From Grimontia sedimenti (lineage in GTDB: Bacteria; Pseudomonadota; Gammaproteobacteria; Enterobacterales; Vibrionaceae): DNA of 64,000 nt. Numbering within the stretch: the stretch's first letter is position 1; the number at the start of each line of letters is the position of its first letter. Below the pieces are notes generated by a model. It had not been told where the DNA came from. It did no database searches and saw only the letters and a program-made list of their open reading frames with translations. Of this stretch, positions 25,507 through 36,600 are shown piece after piece. Position numbers and translations under genes: made by a program. The stretch is from assembly GCF_011045095.1 (NCBI RefSeq), contig NZ_JAALDL010000004.1, positions 124,001 through 188,000 of the forward strand, written 5' to 3'.

Positions 25507-28500
25507 TCACACTGAAGTGATCAGTATGCCGTCATCAATCATCTTACCGAGAATTTCAGAGCCTGAACTCCCACTGATACCTAAATCCTGGCTCAGTTGA
25601 TCCAACGACTTATTCTCAAAGACAATCACCTGACTGTCCGCTTCGCCCTCAAGGCCAACGGTCAGCGTCGCTTTACCCTCTTTGTCTGAAAGAGAAACCA
25701 GATAATCTTCAATACTTTCGTTGTTCAAGCCATCCAACAAATCGGAAAGGTCTAACACGTCCATACTCACGTCGAAGTCCGTCAAGGTGTCGGTCGCCAA
25801 GGAATCAGCATCACCACGGAGGAATTGGAATACGTCGCGCCCTTCTCCACCGGTCAGCTCATCGTCGCCCGCCCCGCCAATCAAGAGATCTTCACCAAGA
25901 CCACCGTCCAGAATGTCGTTGCCACCATTGCCTTGGAGGGTGTCTGACTCATCACGGCCCACCAGCAAGTTTGCGTTTTCATCCCCTGTCAGCTCAGTGG
26001 TATTAATCAGATCGCTCAAGTCGGCATCCGCGTCGGCATTGTCATCCACCCGGATGTCCAGCACGCTCTGAATTCGCAATCCACTCTCGTTCACCAAGGT
26101 GTAATGAAAAGACTCTAACACGTCGTCGCTCGGTACATCGGTCATCAATTGATAGACATAATCACCTTTTGTATGGGGCTCGTCGCTTTGCCCATAAATG
26201 GTCAGCGAGCCGTATTGGGTCTCAATGATCATCACGCCTTCAGATGCGTGATAAGTGGCACCTTCAAACTGCACAGATTCAAACGACCAGGTTCCGCTTA
26301 AGACATCATTGTCGAACAGGTTCCCTTTGGCAATGTGCGCAGTTATATCACCATTTAGCCCCAACGTTTGAACCGTGTCGATATCCGCCACCACGCGGGA
26401 GTTGTCGTCATAACTGAGAGTGAGCTGTGCCTGTGCACTGTTACTGTCTGAATCAGCCAGTGTGTAGGTAAAAATTTCCTCGTCGACGTCGTGAGTGGTG
26501 AGTTCAGCGAAGATCGTTTCAACCGTGATGTTTTCAACATCCAACGCCACATAACGGAAGGTGGTATCGACCGGCGAAGAAAGCGACAGTTTGCCGTCCG
26601 TTACCGTACTGGAACCTGTGCCAACGACATTGCCCGACACGTCATAGAGGAACCAGTCCACCACTTCATTGTCGGCTAAGTCTGAAACCGTCAACGTCGC
26701 TTCGTCGACTTCATCATCGAAACCATAAATCGAAGCCGAATACTCCCCGTCTTCATCTGATGTATCGAAGGTGAACATGTCTGCGGTGAGGTCATCCTTA
26801 TCAACACCGTTGAGCGTCAAAGTACCAGTATCAAGGGTGATGACGGTATTCTCTCCAACCTGCTCAATGCCCAGCTCAGCAAAGGTATCAATCGTCGATG
26901 CGTTCTTGATAATAATGGTGTCGTTGTTGGTATCGAAATCCATCACTGTGTCATCGCCAGATTCAAACACCACGGTGTCTGAGCCTTTACCGAGTGTGAG
27001 CTCATCATCGCCCGCGCCGCCCACCAATCGGTCATTACCGCGACCACCGTCTAGCGTGTCATTGTCATCGCCGCCATAGAGATGGTCTTCGGCATTGTCA
27101 CCTGACAGGATATCGTTACCCGCTTCGCCGTAGATTTCATCCACACCGTTACCGCCAGACACTGTGTCATTACCCGCGCCTGCGTAAACAATATCTGCAC
27201 CGTTCCCTGCATCAATCGTGTCGTCGCCATCTGTGCCTATAATCGCGCCTTCTTCCACTTCGTGCTCGACAATCCCTTCATGTGAAGGGTGATGCACCTC
27301 ATCCAGGTTCAGCCCGTTCCCTGCATCACCACTTAAGAAGGCGGCACTTGTCAGGTTGCTGCCATAGAAGGTGACCCCATTGGTGCTATCAAAAGCGGTG
27401 TTCAGTTCGCTGGCGTAGAATTCTGTCTGCACAGATGAGGTGAAGGTGTAATCGCCGTTGGAAGAGACCGTCAGTTGTCCTGAGTCCGCGCTGATGGTGA
27501 CACTGCCATCAGTCAGCACGTAATCCACACCATCGTAGGTCACTTGGCTCACGTTGACAGAGGAAGGTGACGTCAGGGTATCTGCACCACTTCCATCACC
27601 ATTGCTGCCAGAGATAACGTTACCCGTCGCCGTCGAAGACGCAGCAATCTCGTCACTGTCATTGGCGGCAACAATATCGTCTACCCGATTAACGGTGACA
27701 CTCACATTTTCCGAGTCGACATAGGTTCCATCGCTCACCCCTACCGTAAACGACAAGCTTTCCAACGGATCGGCAGCACTGTCGCTATTAATTGCCGCTG
27801 CGCCTGCTGCGGTCAGCAACACCTGATTCCCGACGAGTGTGAAATAGCCAGCGCCATTATTACTGAGGCTGTAAGTCAGTATATTTTCATCTACATCAGT
27901 CGCCGACAGGGTCGCAACCACATCATTTTCTGCGACGTTTTCTTCCGTCAGTTCGTTGACTGAGACAGTCAGCTCAGGTGCATTATCATTCACGCGGGTG
28001 ACAGTCACGTTTGCATCATCGCTGCCTGTGCGGGAACCATCTGAAGCTGAGACAGTAAAGTTGATGGCGCTGATTTCGGCCCCATCATCGTTGATGGCTG
28101 CTACACCCGCCGCAGTCAGCTTCACTTCATTGCCATCAATAGTTACCCAATCTGCATTCGCACCTGAGATCGTGAAAGTCAGCTCATTTTCGTCTGCATC
28201 GGAAGCAGAGATAGTCGCCACCACGGTATCAACAGAGACAGACTCTTCCGCCACACCGACCTCGGTCAGGGCGATCACGGGATCATTATCATTCACGCGG
28301 GTGACAGTCACGTTTGCATCATCGCTGCCTGTGCGGGAACCATCTGAAGCTGTAACTGTAAAGTTGATGGCGCTGATTTCGGCCCCGTCATCGTTGATGG
28401 CCGCTACACCCGCCGCAGTCAGCTTCACTTCATTGCCATCAATGGTTACCCAATCTGCATTCGCGCCTGAGATCGTGAAAGTCAGCTCATTTTCGTCTGC

Positions 28501-31008
28501 ATCGGAAGCAGAAATGGTCGCCACCACGGTATCAACTGAGACGGATTCTTCGGCCACACCGACCTCGGTCAGTGTGATCACCGGATCGTTATCATTCACA
28601 CGGGTGACAGTCACGTTCGCATCGTCGCTGACCGTGCGGGAACCATCTGATGCCGTGACAGTGAAGTTGATGGCGCTGATTTCCGCGTCGTCATCGTTGA
28701 TCGCTTCTACACCCGCTGCAGTCAGCTTCACTTCATTGCCATCAATGGTTACCCAATCTGCATTCGCGCCTGAGATCGTGAAAGTCAGCTCATTTTCGTC
28801 TGCATCGGAAGCAGAAATGGTCGCCACCACGGTATCAACTGAGACGGATTCTTCCGCCACACCGACCTCGGTCAGTGTGATCACCGGATCGTTATCATTC
28901 ACACGGGTGACAGTCACGTTCGCATCGTCGCTGCCCGTGCGGGAACCATCTGATGCCGTGACAGTGAAGTTGATGGCGCTGATTTCCGCGTCGTCATCGT
29001 TGATCGCTTCTACACCCGCCGCAGTCAGCTTCACTTCATTGCCATCAATGGTCACCCAGTCCGCATGGGGACCTGAAACGGTGAAAGTGAGATCATCTCC
29101 GTCAGCATCGGAAGCAGAGATAGTTGCCACCACAGTGCCGACCGACACAGACTCTTCCATTACATCCGTCTCGTTCAGGGTGATAACAGGAGAGTTATCG
29201 TTGACGCGCGCGACGGCCACCGTATCACTGGCGACGACGGTATACGTTCCGTCGAATGCCTGAACTGAAATCGGCACGCTGGATATCGCGTCTACGCCGT
29301 CTTGATTGATGGCGGCAACACCATCTGCGGTCAGGTATACACCGTTCCCATCAAGCCTGAAGTAGCCTTCATCATTGTTCAGCAATGTCAGCGAGACATC
29401 ATCTCCGTCCTCATCTGACGTTGTGATAGTCGCCACCAGCGTTGATTCTGTGACCGACTCTTCGGTCAAACCTTCAACAGCAAGGGAAAGTGTTGGTGGA
29501 GTGTCGTTATCACGACCAACAAGAAGCGTGGCAGAGGCATCCGTGACATTCTCCCCGTCACTGGCCTGAACAGAGATCGTCAGGGAGCGGATATCCAAAC
29601 CGTCATCCTGTACCGCCGTGACGCCATCCGCAGTCAGGGTTACTTCACCGTCTGAAAGGAGGAAGTAGTTATCCTCGTTGCCAACCAATGACAGGGTGAC
29701 ATTATCTCCATCCGCATCGGCAGTGGTCACAGTCGCCACAACCAGCCCGATGGTGACAGCACTTTCAGAAATGTCACTGGTGGAGATGTTCACGGTCGGG
29801 CCGTTGTCGTTCACTCGAATGACTGAGATTGTGTCGGAAGCACTGGCTTGAAAATCTCCGTCAGAGACGGTCAGGAAGATGCCCAATGATTCGATATTCA
29901 GGGCATCATTATTGATCGCTTCAACACCTGCTGCCGTCAGCAGCACTTCACCATCTCCCAGCGAAAAATAGCCGTTATTGTTATCTGTCAGTGTGTAGCT
30001 AAGGGTGTTTCCATCAGCATCGGAGGCCGAAAAAGTCGCAACCACCATGCCTTCAAAAACAGACTCCTCAGTCACGTCAACCGTTTCTAATGTCAGCGTG
30101 GGGACGTTGTCGTTCACCTTGTTAATAGCAAGCACGCCAGATGCCTGCTCACTCAACTCACCGTCATCAGCCTCGACCACAATCGACATACTTTCCAGGC
30201 CGAGGGCATCATTGTTGATCGCATCCACGCCAACCTGAGTCAGCACCACATTGTCGTTCTGAATGCGGAAATATCCGTCTTCGTTATCAAGCAGATTGAG
30301 GGAAACGGCGTCATTATTCGCATCCGTCGTGGTGATCGTCGCCACGACCTGACCTTCAATGACTGACTGTTCTGTGACCGTCAGCATGGAGAGCGTGACA
30401 GAAGGCGCCTGATTGGAATCAGTGGGTGATGGATCTGGAGATGGCGTGGAACCGGGAGTCGTGGGGGCTGACGACGTCACATCCGCAGTTTCAGCGGTTT
30501 GTGTCGCTTCGTTTAATTGTTCAAAGAAAAAACGTTGCAGTGAAGAGAGGGAGCTAAGCTGAAATGCCGTCAGATTGTTTGCATTCAGTGATTCGACATT
30601 TTCACTTTCCTCACTTTCTCCTTCTTCCAGCAACTCAGTCAGGCTTGGGCGTGAGCCAGCATCTTCCACAACCACATCACCGGCAACAAAGAATGTGGAT
30701 GAACTGGTGGCTTGGCCAGCAGCTGGATCTGCGTTTTCGCTGGGGTCTTCCCCTTCTTCGACGCCGCGTCGGGCTGCATTCACGTCCTCATTTGCATCAG
30801 GAGGTGTTTCAAAGCGAAAGCCACTGTTAGCATTCACCTGAATTTCCCTTTCACCATTTTCTTTGAGAACCGCACTACTGCCGTTTTCCGTGACTAGCAC
30901 TTCTTCCGGTTTAAGCTCTGCGTATTGTTCTGCAACCCTTACGCTGCCATCCGGTGCAAAAATTAATGCGTTACCGTCCAGTTGCGTAATAATCATTTTG
31001 TCGGCCAT
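25507..31008 (-). CDS. Large RTX adhesin, type I secreted, cadherin-like repeats, LapG-cleavable N-terminus
   Basis: The 1,833 residues fall into clear parts. Residues ~1-110 are a LapA-type retention module (MIITQLDGNALIFAPDGSVRV) with a PAAG motif at 95-98, a known LapG cleavage sequence class. Residues ~201-1112 are nine ~101-residue cadherin-like repeats, each closing with a calcium-binding RVNDN-type element. An RTX block (GAGNDTVSGGNGVDEIYG) lies at ~1263-1336, a second GGAGDDELTGGEGRD block at ~1683-1736, and a type I secretion C-terminus of the VCA0849 kind. No signal peptide is present. The Lap-type transporter, protease and c-di-GMP receptor genes at 45.9-54.0 kb are the likely partners. 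It is predicted to hold cells to surfaces or to each other. GAGGGCAA precedes the ATG. Confidence 0.93.
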   Translation of the reverse strand: MADKMIITQLDGNALIFAPDGSVRVAEQYAELKPEEVLVTENGSSAVLKENGEREIQVNANSGFRFETPPDANEDVNAARRGVEEGEDPSENADPAAGQATSSSTFFVAGDVVVEDAGSRPSLTELLEEGESEESENVESLNANNLTAFQLSSLSSLQRFFFEQLNEATQTAETADVTSSAPTTPGSTPSPDPSPTDSNQAPSVTLSMLTVTEQSVIEGQVVATITTTDANNDAVSLNLLDNEDGYFRIQNDNVVLTQVGVDAINNDALGLESMSIVVEADDGELSEQASGVLAINKVNDNVPTLTLETVDVTEESVFEGMVVATFSASDADGNTLSYTLTDNNNGYFSLGDGEVLLTAAGVEAINNDALNIESLGIFLTVSDGDFQASASDTISVIRVNDNGPTVNISTSDISESAVTIGLVVATVTTADADGDNVTLSLVGNEDNYFLLSDGEVTLTADGVTAVQDDGLDIRSLTISVQASDGENVTDASATLLVGRDNDTPPTLSLAVEGLTEESVTESTLVATITTSDEDGDDVSLTLLNNDEGYFRLDGNGVYLTADGVAAINQDGVDAISSVPISVQAFDGTYTVVASDTVAVARVNDNSPVITLNETDVMEESVSVGTVVATISASDADGDDLTFTVSGPHADWVTIDGNEVKLTAAGVEAINDDDAEISAINFTVTASDGSRTGSDDANVTVTRVNDNDPVITLTEVGVAEESVSVDTVVATISASDADENELTFTISGANADWVTIDGNEVKLTAAGVEAINDDDAEISAINFTVTASDGSRTVSDDANVTVTRVNDNDPVITLTEVGVAEESVSVDTVVATISASDADENELTFTISGANADWVTIDGNEVKLTAAGVAAINDDGAEISAINFTVTASDGSRTGSDDANVTVTRVNDNDPVIALTEVGVAEESVSVDTVVATISASDADENELTFTISGANADWVTIDGNEVKLTAAGVAAINDDGAEISAINFTVSASDGSRTGSDDANVTVTRVNDNAPELTVSVNELTEENVAENDVVATLSATDVDENILTYSLSNNGAGYFTLVGNQVLLTAAGAAAINSDSAADPLESLSFTVGVSDGTYVDSENVSVTVNRVDDIVAANDSDEIAASSTATGNVISGSNGDGSGADTLTSPSSVNVSQVTYDGVDYVLTDGSVTISADSGQLTVSSNGDYTFTSSVQTEFYASELNTAFDSTNGVTFYGSNLTSAAFLSGDAGNGLNLDEVHHPSHEGIVEHEVEEGAIIGTDGDDTIDAGNGADIVYAGAGNDTVSGGNGVDEIYGEAGNDILSGDNAEDHLYGGDDNDTLDGGRGNDRLVGGAGDDELTLGKGSDTVVFESGDDTVMDFDTNNDTIIIKNASTIDTFAELGIEQVGENTVITLDTGTLTLNGVDKDDLTADMFTFDTSDEDGEYSASIYGFDDEVDEATLTVSDLADNEVVDWFLYDVSGNVVGTGSSTVTDGKLSLSSPVDTTFRYVALDVENITVETIFAELTTHDVDEEIFTYTLADSDSNSAQAQLTLSYDDNSRVVADIDTVQTLGLNGDITAHIAKGNLFDNDVLSGTWSFESVQFEGATYHASEGVMIIETQYGSLTIYGQSDEPHTKGDYVYQLMTDVPSDDVLESFHYTLVNESGLRIQSVLDIRVDDNADADADLSDLINTTELTGDENANLLVGRDESDTLQGNGGNDILDGGLGEDLLIGGAGDDELTGGEGRDVFQFLRGDADSLATDTLTDFDVSMDVLDLSDLLDGLNNESIEDYLVSLSDKEGKATLTVGLEGEADSQVIVFENKSLDQLSQDLGISGSSGSEILGKMIDDGILITSV
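27988..29200. repeat. Four tandem ~303-bp repeats in the adhesin gene
   Basis: The phrase ATTCAC(G/A)CGGGTGACAG recurs at 27988, 28291, 28594 and 28897, exactly 303 bp (101 codons) apart. These units encode adhesin repeats 8 to 5; units 6, 7 and 8 are almost identical in DNA, implying recent amplification. Repeats 1-4 and 9 are diverged. Confidence 0.92.
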
Positions 31009-31210
31009 TCGTTGCCCTCATACTCGGATCAAAGGCTTCCTGCCTGTTGAAGCGGGTAAATTTCGTGCTAGGCGCACCTCTCCGCTATTAACTGTAGTGC
31101 ATATGTCTTGTTACTGGATCGTGTGATCTTAATCCTAAACTCAGTCTTTTGGAGGAGAAGGGATAAGGCGACAATCTGATGGCCGGGTAGCTTATTGATA
31201 ATAAAATAAA

Positions 31211-31234
31211 AAAGGGACGCTTCAGCGTCCCTTT
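31211..31234 (-). terminator. Rho-independent terminator of putP
   Basis: An 11-bp perfect stem (AAAGGGACGCT/AGCGTCCCTTT) with a 2-nt loop; on the minus strand a T-run follows (TTTATTTTAT). It lies 18 bp past the putP stop. Confidence 0.88.
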
Positions 31235-31251
31235 AATAACGATAAGTAGGA

Positions 31252-32748
31252 TTATGGCAAGGTCTTCAAGCTCTGCTCATAATCATCAAATGTCTGCATC
31301 ACAGTGTTTTCCGCACCACCTGTCGCTTTACTCACAGCGATAATCGCAAGACCAGCCAGAATGAAGCCCGGGACAATCTCATAGATATCGAAAATCCCGC
31401 CAGTCAGTTGTTTCCAAACGACCACGGTCACACCACCGACAATAACACCAGCCAGCGCACCGTTACGGTTCATGTCTTTCCAGAACAGGCTCAACAACAA
31501 GGCTGGACCAAACGCAGCACCGAAACCAGCCCAAGCGTAAGATACTAAGCCCAGTACTGAGCTTTCTGGGTTCATTGCCAGCATCAACGCAATGATGGAA
31601 ATACCCACCACGGCGAAACGACCAACCATGACCACTTCTTTGGTCGATGCATCAGGGCGGAACACTTGTTTGTAAAAATCTTCGGCCAGAGCAGAAGATG
31701 ACACCAGCAACTGGGAATCTGCTGTACTCATCACCGCCGCCAGAATTGCCGCGAGCAGGATACCTGCAATCACAGGGTGGAACGCCGCGTTCACCAGATA
31801 CATGAAGATGGTTTCGCCGTCTGCCAGTTCTCCACCGAGGTGTTGATCAACGTAGAGGATACCCACCAAACCAATCAGGATTGCGCCTGTCATAGAGACA
31901 GCACTCCAACCCACTGCGATACGGCGTGCTGTGGTGATGTCCGCATTGGTGCGTGTTGCCTGGAAACGTGCAAGGATGTGCGGCTGACCAAAGTACCCCA
32001 AACCCCAGGCCACCAGAGAGATGATCGCCACGGCAGTCAGAGGTTCACCATTAACATCTTGCCAAAGGGTCAGAAGCTCAGGGTTTTTCGCTTCCAGCGC
32101 AGCAGGCAAGTCGGTGAAAGAGCCATCCAGCGTCGCGATAGGCACGATCATCAGTGCTGCCGCCATCAACAGGCCCTGCACCAAGTCGGTCCAGGATACC
32201 GCAAGGAAGCCACCAAACAGGGTGTAAGAAACCACACAGACAGTACCGATGACTACCGCTGTGGTGTACTCAAGGCCAAAGACCGTCTCGAACAGTTTAC
32301 CGCCTGCGACCAAGCCTGAGCTGGTATAGAAAAGGAAGAACAGCAAAATGAAGAAAGCAGAAATGGTCTGCAACAGTTTTGATTTATCTTCAAAACGGCG
32401 AGACAGGAATTCGGGGATGGTCAGTGCATTGTCTACTTCGATGCTGTAAGTACGAAGTCTTTTGGCACAGATCAACCAGTTTAAGTAAGTACCCGCTAAC
32501 AGCCCACCAGCAAGCCACAGCGACTCGATACCCGCTGCGTAGGCATAGCCCGGCAGACCAAGCAGCAGCCAGCCACTCATGTCTGATGCACCGGCAGATA
32601 ATGCCGCTGGCCAAGGCCCCAGTGAACGCCCACCAAGGAAGTAGTCTTCTGAGTTTGAAGTGCGTTTGTAAGCGTATACGCCGATTGCAAGCATAAGAAT
32701 CAGGTACACGATAAACGTGGCGCTGATTGCAAAGCTGTTTTCAATCAT
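31252..32748 (-). CDS. putP: Sodium/proline symporter PutP
   Basis: The 498-residue SSS-family transporter has about 13 TM helices. Matches to PutP include YKRTSNSEDYFLGGRSLGPWPAALSAGASDMSGWLLLGLPGYAYAAG (Na+ and proline site), YLNWLICAKRLRTYS, GGFLAVSWTDLVQGLLM and AAVMSTADSQLLVSSSALAEDFYK. It imports proline with Na+ to feed PutA, encoded upstream on the same strand. GAGGG precedes the ATG. The 150-bp gap to the PutA C-terminal-domain gene may carry its own promoter. Confidence 0.95.
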   Translation of the reverse strand: MIENSFAISATFIVYLILMLAIGVYAYKRTSNSEDYFLGGRSLGPWPAALSAGASDMSGWLLLGLPGYAYAAGIESLWLAGGLLAGTYLNWLICAKRLRTYSIEVDNALTIPEFLSRRFEDKSKLLQTISAFFILLFFLFYTSSGLVAGGKLFETVFGLEYTTAVVIGTVCVVSYTLFGGFLAVSWTDLVQGLLMAAALMIVPIATLDGSFTDLPAALEAKNPELLTLWQDVNGEPLTAVAIISLVAWGLGYFGQPHILARFQATRTNADITTARRIAVGWSAVSMTGAILIGLVGILYVDQHLGGELADGETIFMYLVNAAFHPVIAGILLAAILAAVMSTADSQLLVSSSALAEDFYKQVFRPDASTKEVVMVGRFAVVGISIIALMLAMNPESSVLGLVSYAWAGFGAAFGPALLLSLFWKDMNRNGALAGVIVGGVTVVVWKQLTGGIFDIYEIVPGFILAGLAIIAVSKATGGAENTVMQTFDDYEQSLKTLP

Positions 32749-32899
32749 GTTTTTTCCCTCAATAACAAGGCATAAAAATTGGGGATCAAAGATCTCCAGT
32801 GCCTAATTCCGATTATTTAAAACCGTCAGCAACAGAAAACCCAAGGCCTCTGCTTTGCCAGCAGAGAACCTGAGCTTCATTACGTCGGGTTACTTGGGT

Positions 32900-33637
32900 T
32901 TAATGTTCGCCACTACCAAGTTCCAGCAAGGTGGCGTTGCCCCCTACCGCAGTGACGTTTATGGTTCTCGTCCGCTCGGTAATAAAGCGGAGTAGATAGG
33001 TTGGCGAAGCGACAAGAGGTAATTGGCTTGCGTTATCTTCAGCGACAAACTGCACCAACACACCGTCTCGGGCTGCCAGTTTTCGGTTCATAGCAATCAA
33101 GGTTGCTGAGTTCGCCACCGCGGCCACACCACAAATCGGTGCGTAAACAATGGCGTCTTCCGTCATTTCGCTACTCAGCAGCGAAACAAGTCGGTTTGGT
33201 GCACTGGCTTTTACCAGATCGCCAATCAGCGCTTCGGCTTCATGGTGTAAAGTGTTTGGCGGTGCTAACAAGGCGCAGTTACCCGATACCAATACTGCGG
33301 CTAACTGTCCTGCCAATGACACCACGGACAGTGATTCATCACCGGTGATAAGAAACAGCCCACGGCCAGCGGTATAGAGTTCGTTGCTTTCCCCTGTAGG
33401 TCCCGGCATGTCGTGGACGGGCGCGAGCAGGCTTTCAGCCTGATTAAGATGGAAGCGAATCAGGCTTGCAGCGTCCATAAAGGCATCACCACGTTGACTC
33501 AGGTTGTCAGCCCACACATTCAACAGTGCTGCGCGTTCAACCACACCAAGCGCATTCCACTCTTCCCAAACCGCCTGACTTTGTGCGGCGAGCGTTTGTA
33601 CGTCATTCATTGCCTGCATTCCTATTACCTTGCTCAT
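32900..33637 (-). CDS. Separately encoded PutA C-terminal (ALDH-fold) domain
   Basis: The 245 residues match the C-terminal end of long PutA proteins such as E. coli's: MPGPTGESNELYTAGRGLFLITGDE (E. coli LPGPTGERN...), ARDGVLVQFV, and the terminal ERTRTINVTAVGGNATLLELG (E. coli IERSLSVNTAAAGGNASLMTIG). That domain is an inactive aldehyde-dehydrogenase-like fold that packs over the P5C dehydrogenase site and helps channelling. Here it starts as a separate gene overlapping the putA stop by 4 nt (ATGA at 33637-33634); ATGs at codons 7 and 10 are alternatives. Such genes are often called 1-pyrroline-5-carboxylate dehydrogenase, but no catalytic Cys motif is visible. Confidence 0.82.
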   Translation of the reverse strand: MSKVIGMQAMNDVQTLAAQSQAVWEEWNALGVVERAALLNVWADNLSQRGDAFMDAASLIRFHLNQAESLLAPVHDMPGPTGESNELYTAGRGLFLITGDESLSVVSLAGQLAAVLVSGNCALLAPPNTLHHEAEALIGDLVKASAPNRLVSLLSSEMTEDAIVYAPICGVAAVANSATLIAMNRKLAARDGVLVQFVAEDNASQLPLVASPTYLLRFITERTRTINVTAVGGNATLLELGSGEH

Positions 33638-36600
33638 GCCACAACCTCCTCTTTCGTGAAGCGATAGAGATAGTGAGGTCCGCCTGCTTTGGGTCCTGTA
33701 CCAGATAGCCCCTGACCACCAAATGGCTGCACACCAACCACTGCCCCAACCTGATCACGGTTGATGTAGCAGTTACCCACTTTGGCGCGGGATTCAATGT
33801 GGCGATAGGTGGTTTCATTGCGGCTGTGGACACCCAGTGTCAGACCAAAACCTGCACTGTTGATGTCATCAATCACGCTATCGAGTTCATCGGCGTGATA
33901 TCGCACTACGTGCAGGATTGGGCCAAAGTGCTCTTCTGAAAGCATCGAGATACTGTCGATTTCAAACGCCACTGGGGCAATATATGTGCCCATGCGGGTT
34001 TCGCTTTTCATCGGTGCTTTGGCGATGAATTTACTGGTCTTGAACAACTCGTTGATGTGGTTTTGCAGCTTCTCCTGGGCGGTCTCATCAATCACTGGCC
34101 CCACGTCAGTGGAGTGAAGATAAGGCAATCCAATACGCATTTCCGCCATCGCCCCTTTAATAAGGTCAATCACACGATCCGCCACATCTTGCTGGACATA
34201 CAGCACACGCAGGGCTGAACAACGCTGGCCTGCAGATGCAAATGCAGAGCGAAGTACATCGCGCACCACTTGCTCAGGCAGCGCTGTACTGTCCACCAAC
34301 ATGGCGTTCTGACCACCGGTTTCCGCGATAAACGGCACAGGCAGGGCTTCACGGGACGCAAGCGATTGGTTGATGCGCTGCGCCGCAGGCGTTGAGCCGG
34401 TAAAGGCCACTCCGGCAATGCTGTCGTCAGCGGTCAATACGCTGCCGATTGCCGCACCACTGCCCGGCAACAGCTGGATAACCCCCGCCGGAATGCCGGT
34501 ATCAAGCAGCAACTCAATCGTGCGGAACGCAATCAGTGACGTTTGCTCCGCTGGCTTGGCAACGACGGTATTTCCCATCACCAAGGCCGCGGAAATCTGA
34601 CCAATAAAGATCGCGAGTGGGAAGTTCCAAGGGCTGATGCAGGTGAACACGCCGCGCCCTTCTCGACGCAAGGTGACAGACTGACCATCAAAGCGGGTGA
34701 AAGATTGCAGATCACCTTCAATCTTTTCTGCCTGAATCGGGTAGTAACGGAGGAAATCCACCGCCTCACGCACTTCATCAATGCTGTCGTGAATGGTCTT
34801 GCCCGCTTCACGGTGGCAAAGTGCCACCAGCTCGCCCAAATTTTCTTCAAGTAAGTCAGCAAGCTTAAGTAAGTACTTACCTCTTTCTTTGGCAGTTAGT
34901 GCACGCCAGCTATCAACATTCGCTGCAGCAACGCTCAGGGCGTCTTTAGCCAGTTCAGGTGTCGTCCAGTTTATGCTACCGACTTTCAGGCGGTGATCGT
35001 AAGGCGCCACAACAGTGTGAGCGTCGCCCGTCAGACGTTCGCCATTGATGATAGGCCCCGCACTCCAGGTTGCATCCATAAAGGCCTGAACCTTGGCATC
35101 ATAGACTTCCCATTCGCTTTCAATGTCGATCGCAACACCTTTAGAGTTCTGGCGTGACTCACCAAAAATCTCAGAAGGTTGAGGGATACGTGGGTTATGC
35201 AGCGTTGGGCGAGACGTCAATGTGTCCACTGGGTGTTGCGTTAAATCAGAGACCGGACAGGCCGCATCCACCAGACGGTGAACAAACGAGCTGTTGGCGC
35301 CGTTTTCAAGCAGACGACGAACCAGATACGGCAGCAGATCTTTATGGCTGCCCACTGGCGCGTAAATACGTACAGACTGACCAAACATTTCCTTGGCGTG
35401 GAAGTAAAGTGCATCACCCATGCCATGCAGACGCTGGAATTCGTAGTTGTCATGCTGAGCCATGGCTTTCACGGCTGCCACGGTTTGCGCATTGTGGCTG
35501 GCAAACTGTGGATAGATAAGCCCATTCACATGCTCAGAAAGCAGGAAACGCGCACAGGCGAGGTAGGCCACGTCCGTGCCTTCTTTTCGGGTATAAACAG
35601 GATAGCCCGGCAAGCCTGCCTGTTGAGCCAGTTTGATTTCACTGTCCCAGTAAGCGCCTTTTACCAGTCGCATCGGGATCATGGTACCGTACTCTTTCGC
35701 CAACGCCGCCAGCCAGGTAATCACGGGCAGGGCACGTTTAGAGTAAGCCTGAACCACCAGACCAAACTGACCCCAGCCTTTGATATCGTCGTGGGTGAAG
35801 AGTTTTTCGAAAAGCTTCAGTGACAGTTCCAGACGGTCAGCTTCTTCTGCATCAATAGTGATCGCCACACCCAACTCACGGGCGCGTTTCAGCAGGCGAA
35901 GTACCGTCTCGCACATTTCGCCCATCACACGGTCTTCATTCGCCACTTCATATCGCGGATGCAAAGCAGAGAGTTTGATGGAAACAGAAGGTGATGGCCC
36001 GTTGCCCACAGACAACTGCTGCGACACCGTTTCGATCGCCATCATGTAATCATTGAAGTACTTTTGAGCGTCTTGAGTAGTAAGCGCAGCTTCACCCAGC
36101 ATATCAAACGAGTAAGTAAAACCCTTCTGACGCAGTGGCTTGCCGTTTTCCAACGCTTCGTTGATTGAACGGCCAAGGACAAACTGATGACCCATGACTT
36201 TCATGGCTTGATGCATCGCCTGACGAATCACAGGTTCAGACATCTTGTTCACCAGGCGATTGAGTACCTTTCCTGCGCCACCCTCTTTACGCTCATCAAT
36301 AGTGACGACTTTGCCGGTCAGCATCAGTCCCCAGGTCGAGGCGTTCACGAACAGAGATTCAGAATTTTTAAGATGGGCTTTCCAATCTGCCACGCCCAGC
36401 TTGTCGCGGATCAGAGCATCAGCGGTTTTCGCATCCGGGACGCGCATCAATGCTTCTGCCAAGCACATCAGCAAAATGCCTTCGCGGGTATCCAGACTGT
36501 ATTCGAGAAGAAGTGCATCAATCATCTGCACTGCTGTTTTATCCGCACGTACACGCTCAATCAGATCAGCCGCTTGGGCCTCTGTCTGTTTTCGCTCTTC

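Noticed and set aside
27988..29200. CRISPR-like regularly spaced repeats
   Set aside because: The period is 303 bp, in frame within a coding gene; the iterons at 62.7 kb are likewise not CRISPR (23-bp period, no spacers, no cas genes).
27956..29263. 435-codon open frame on the plus strand opposite the adhesin repeats
   Set aside because: It is the antisense of four tandem cadherin-like repeats and only reflects their periodic codon composition; Ser/Thr-rich, no ribosome site, no family resemblance.
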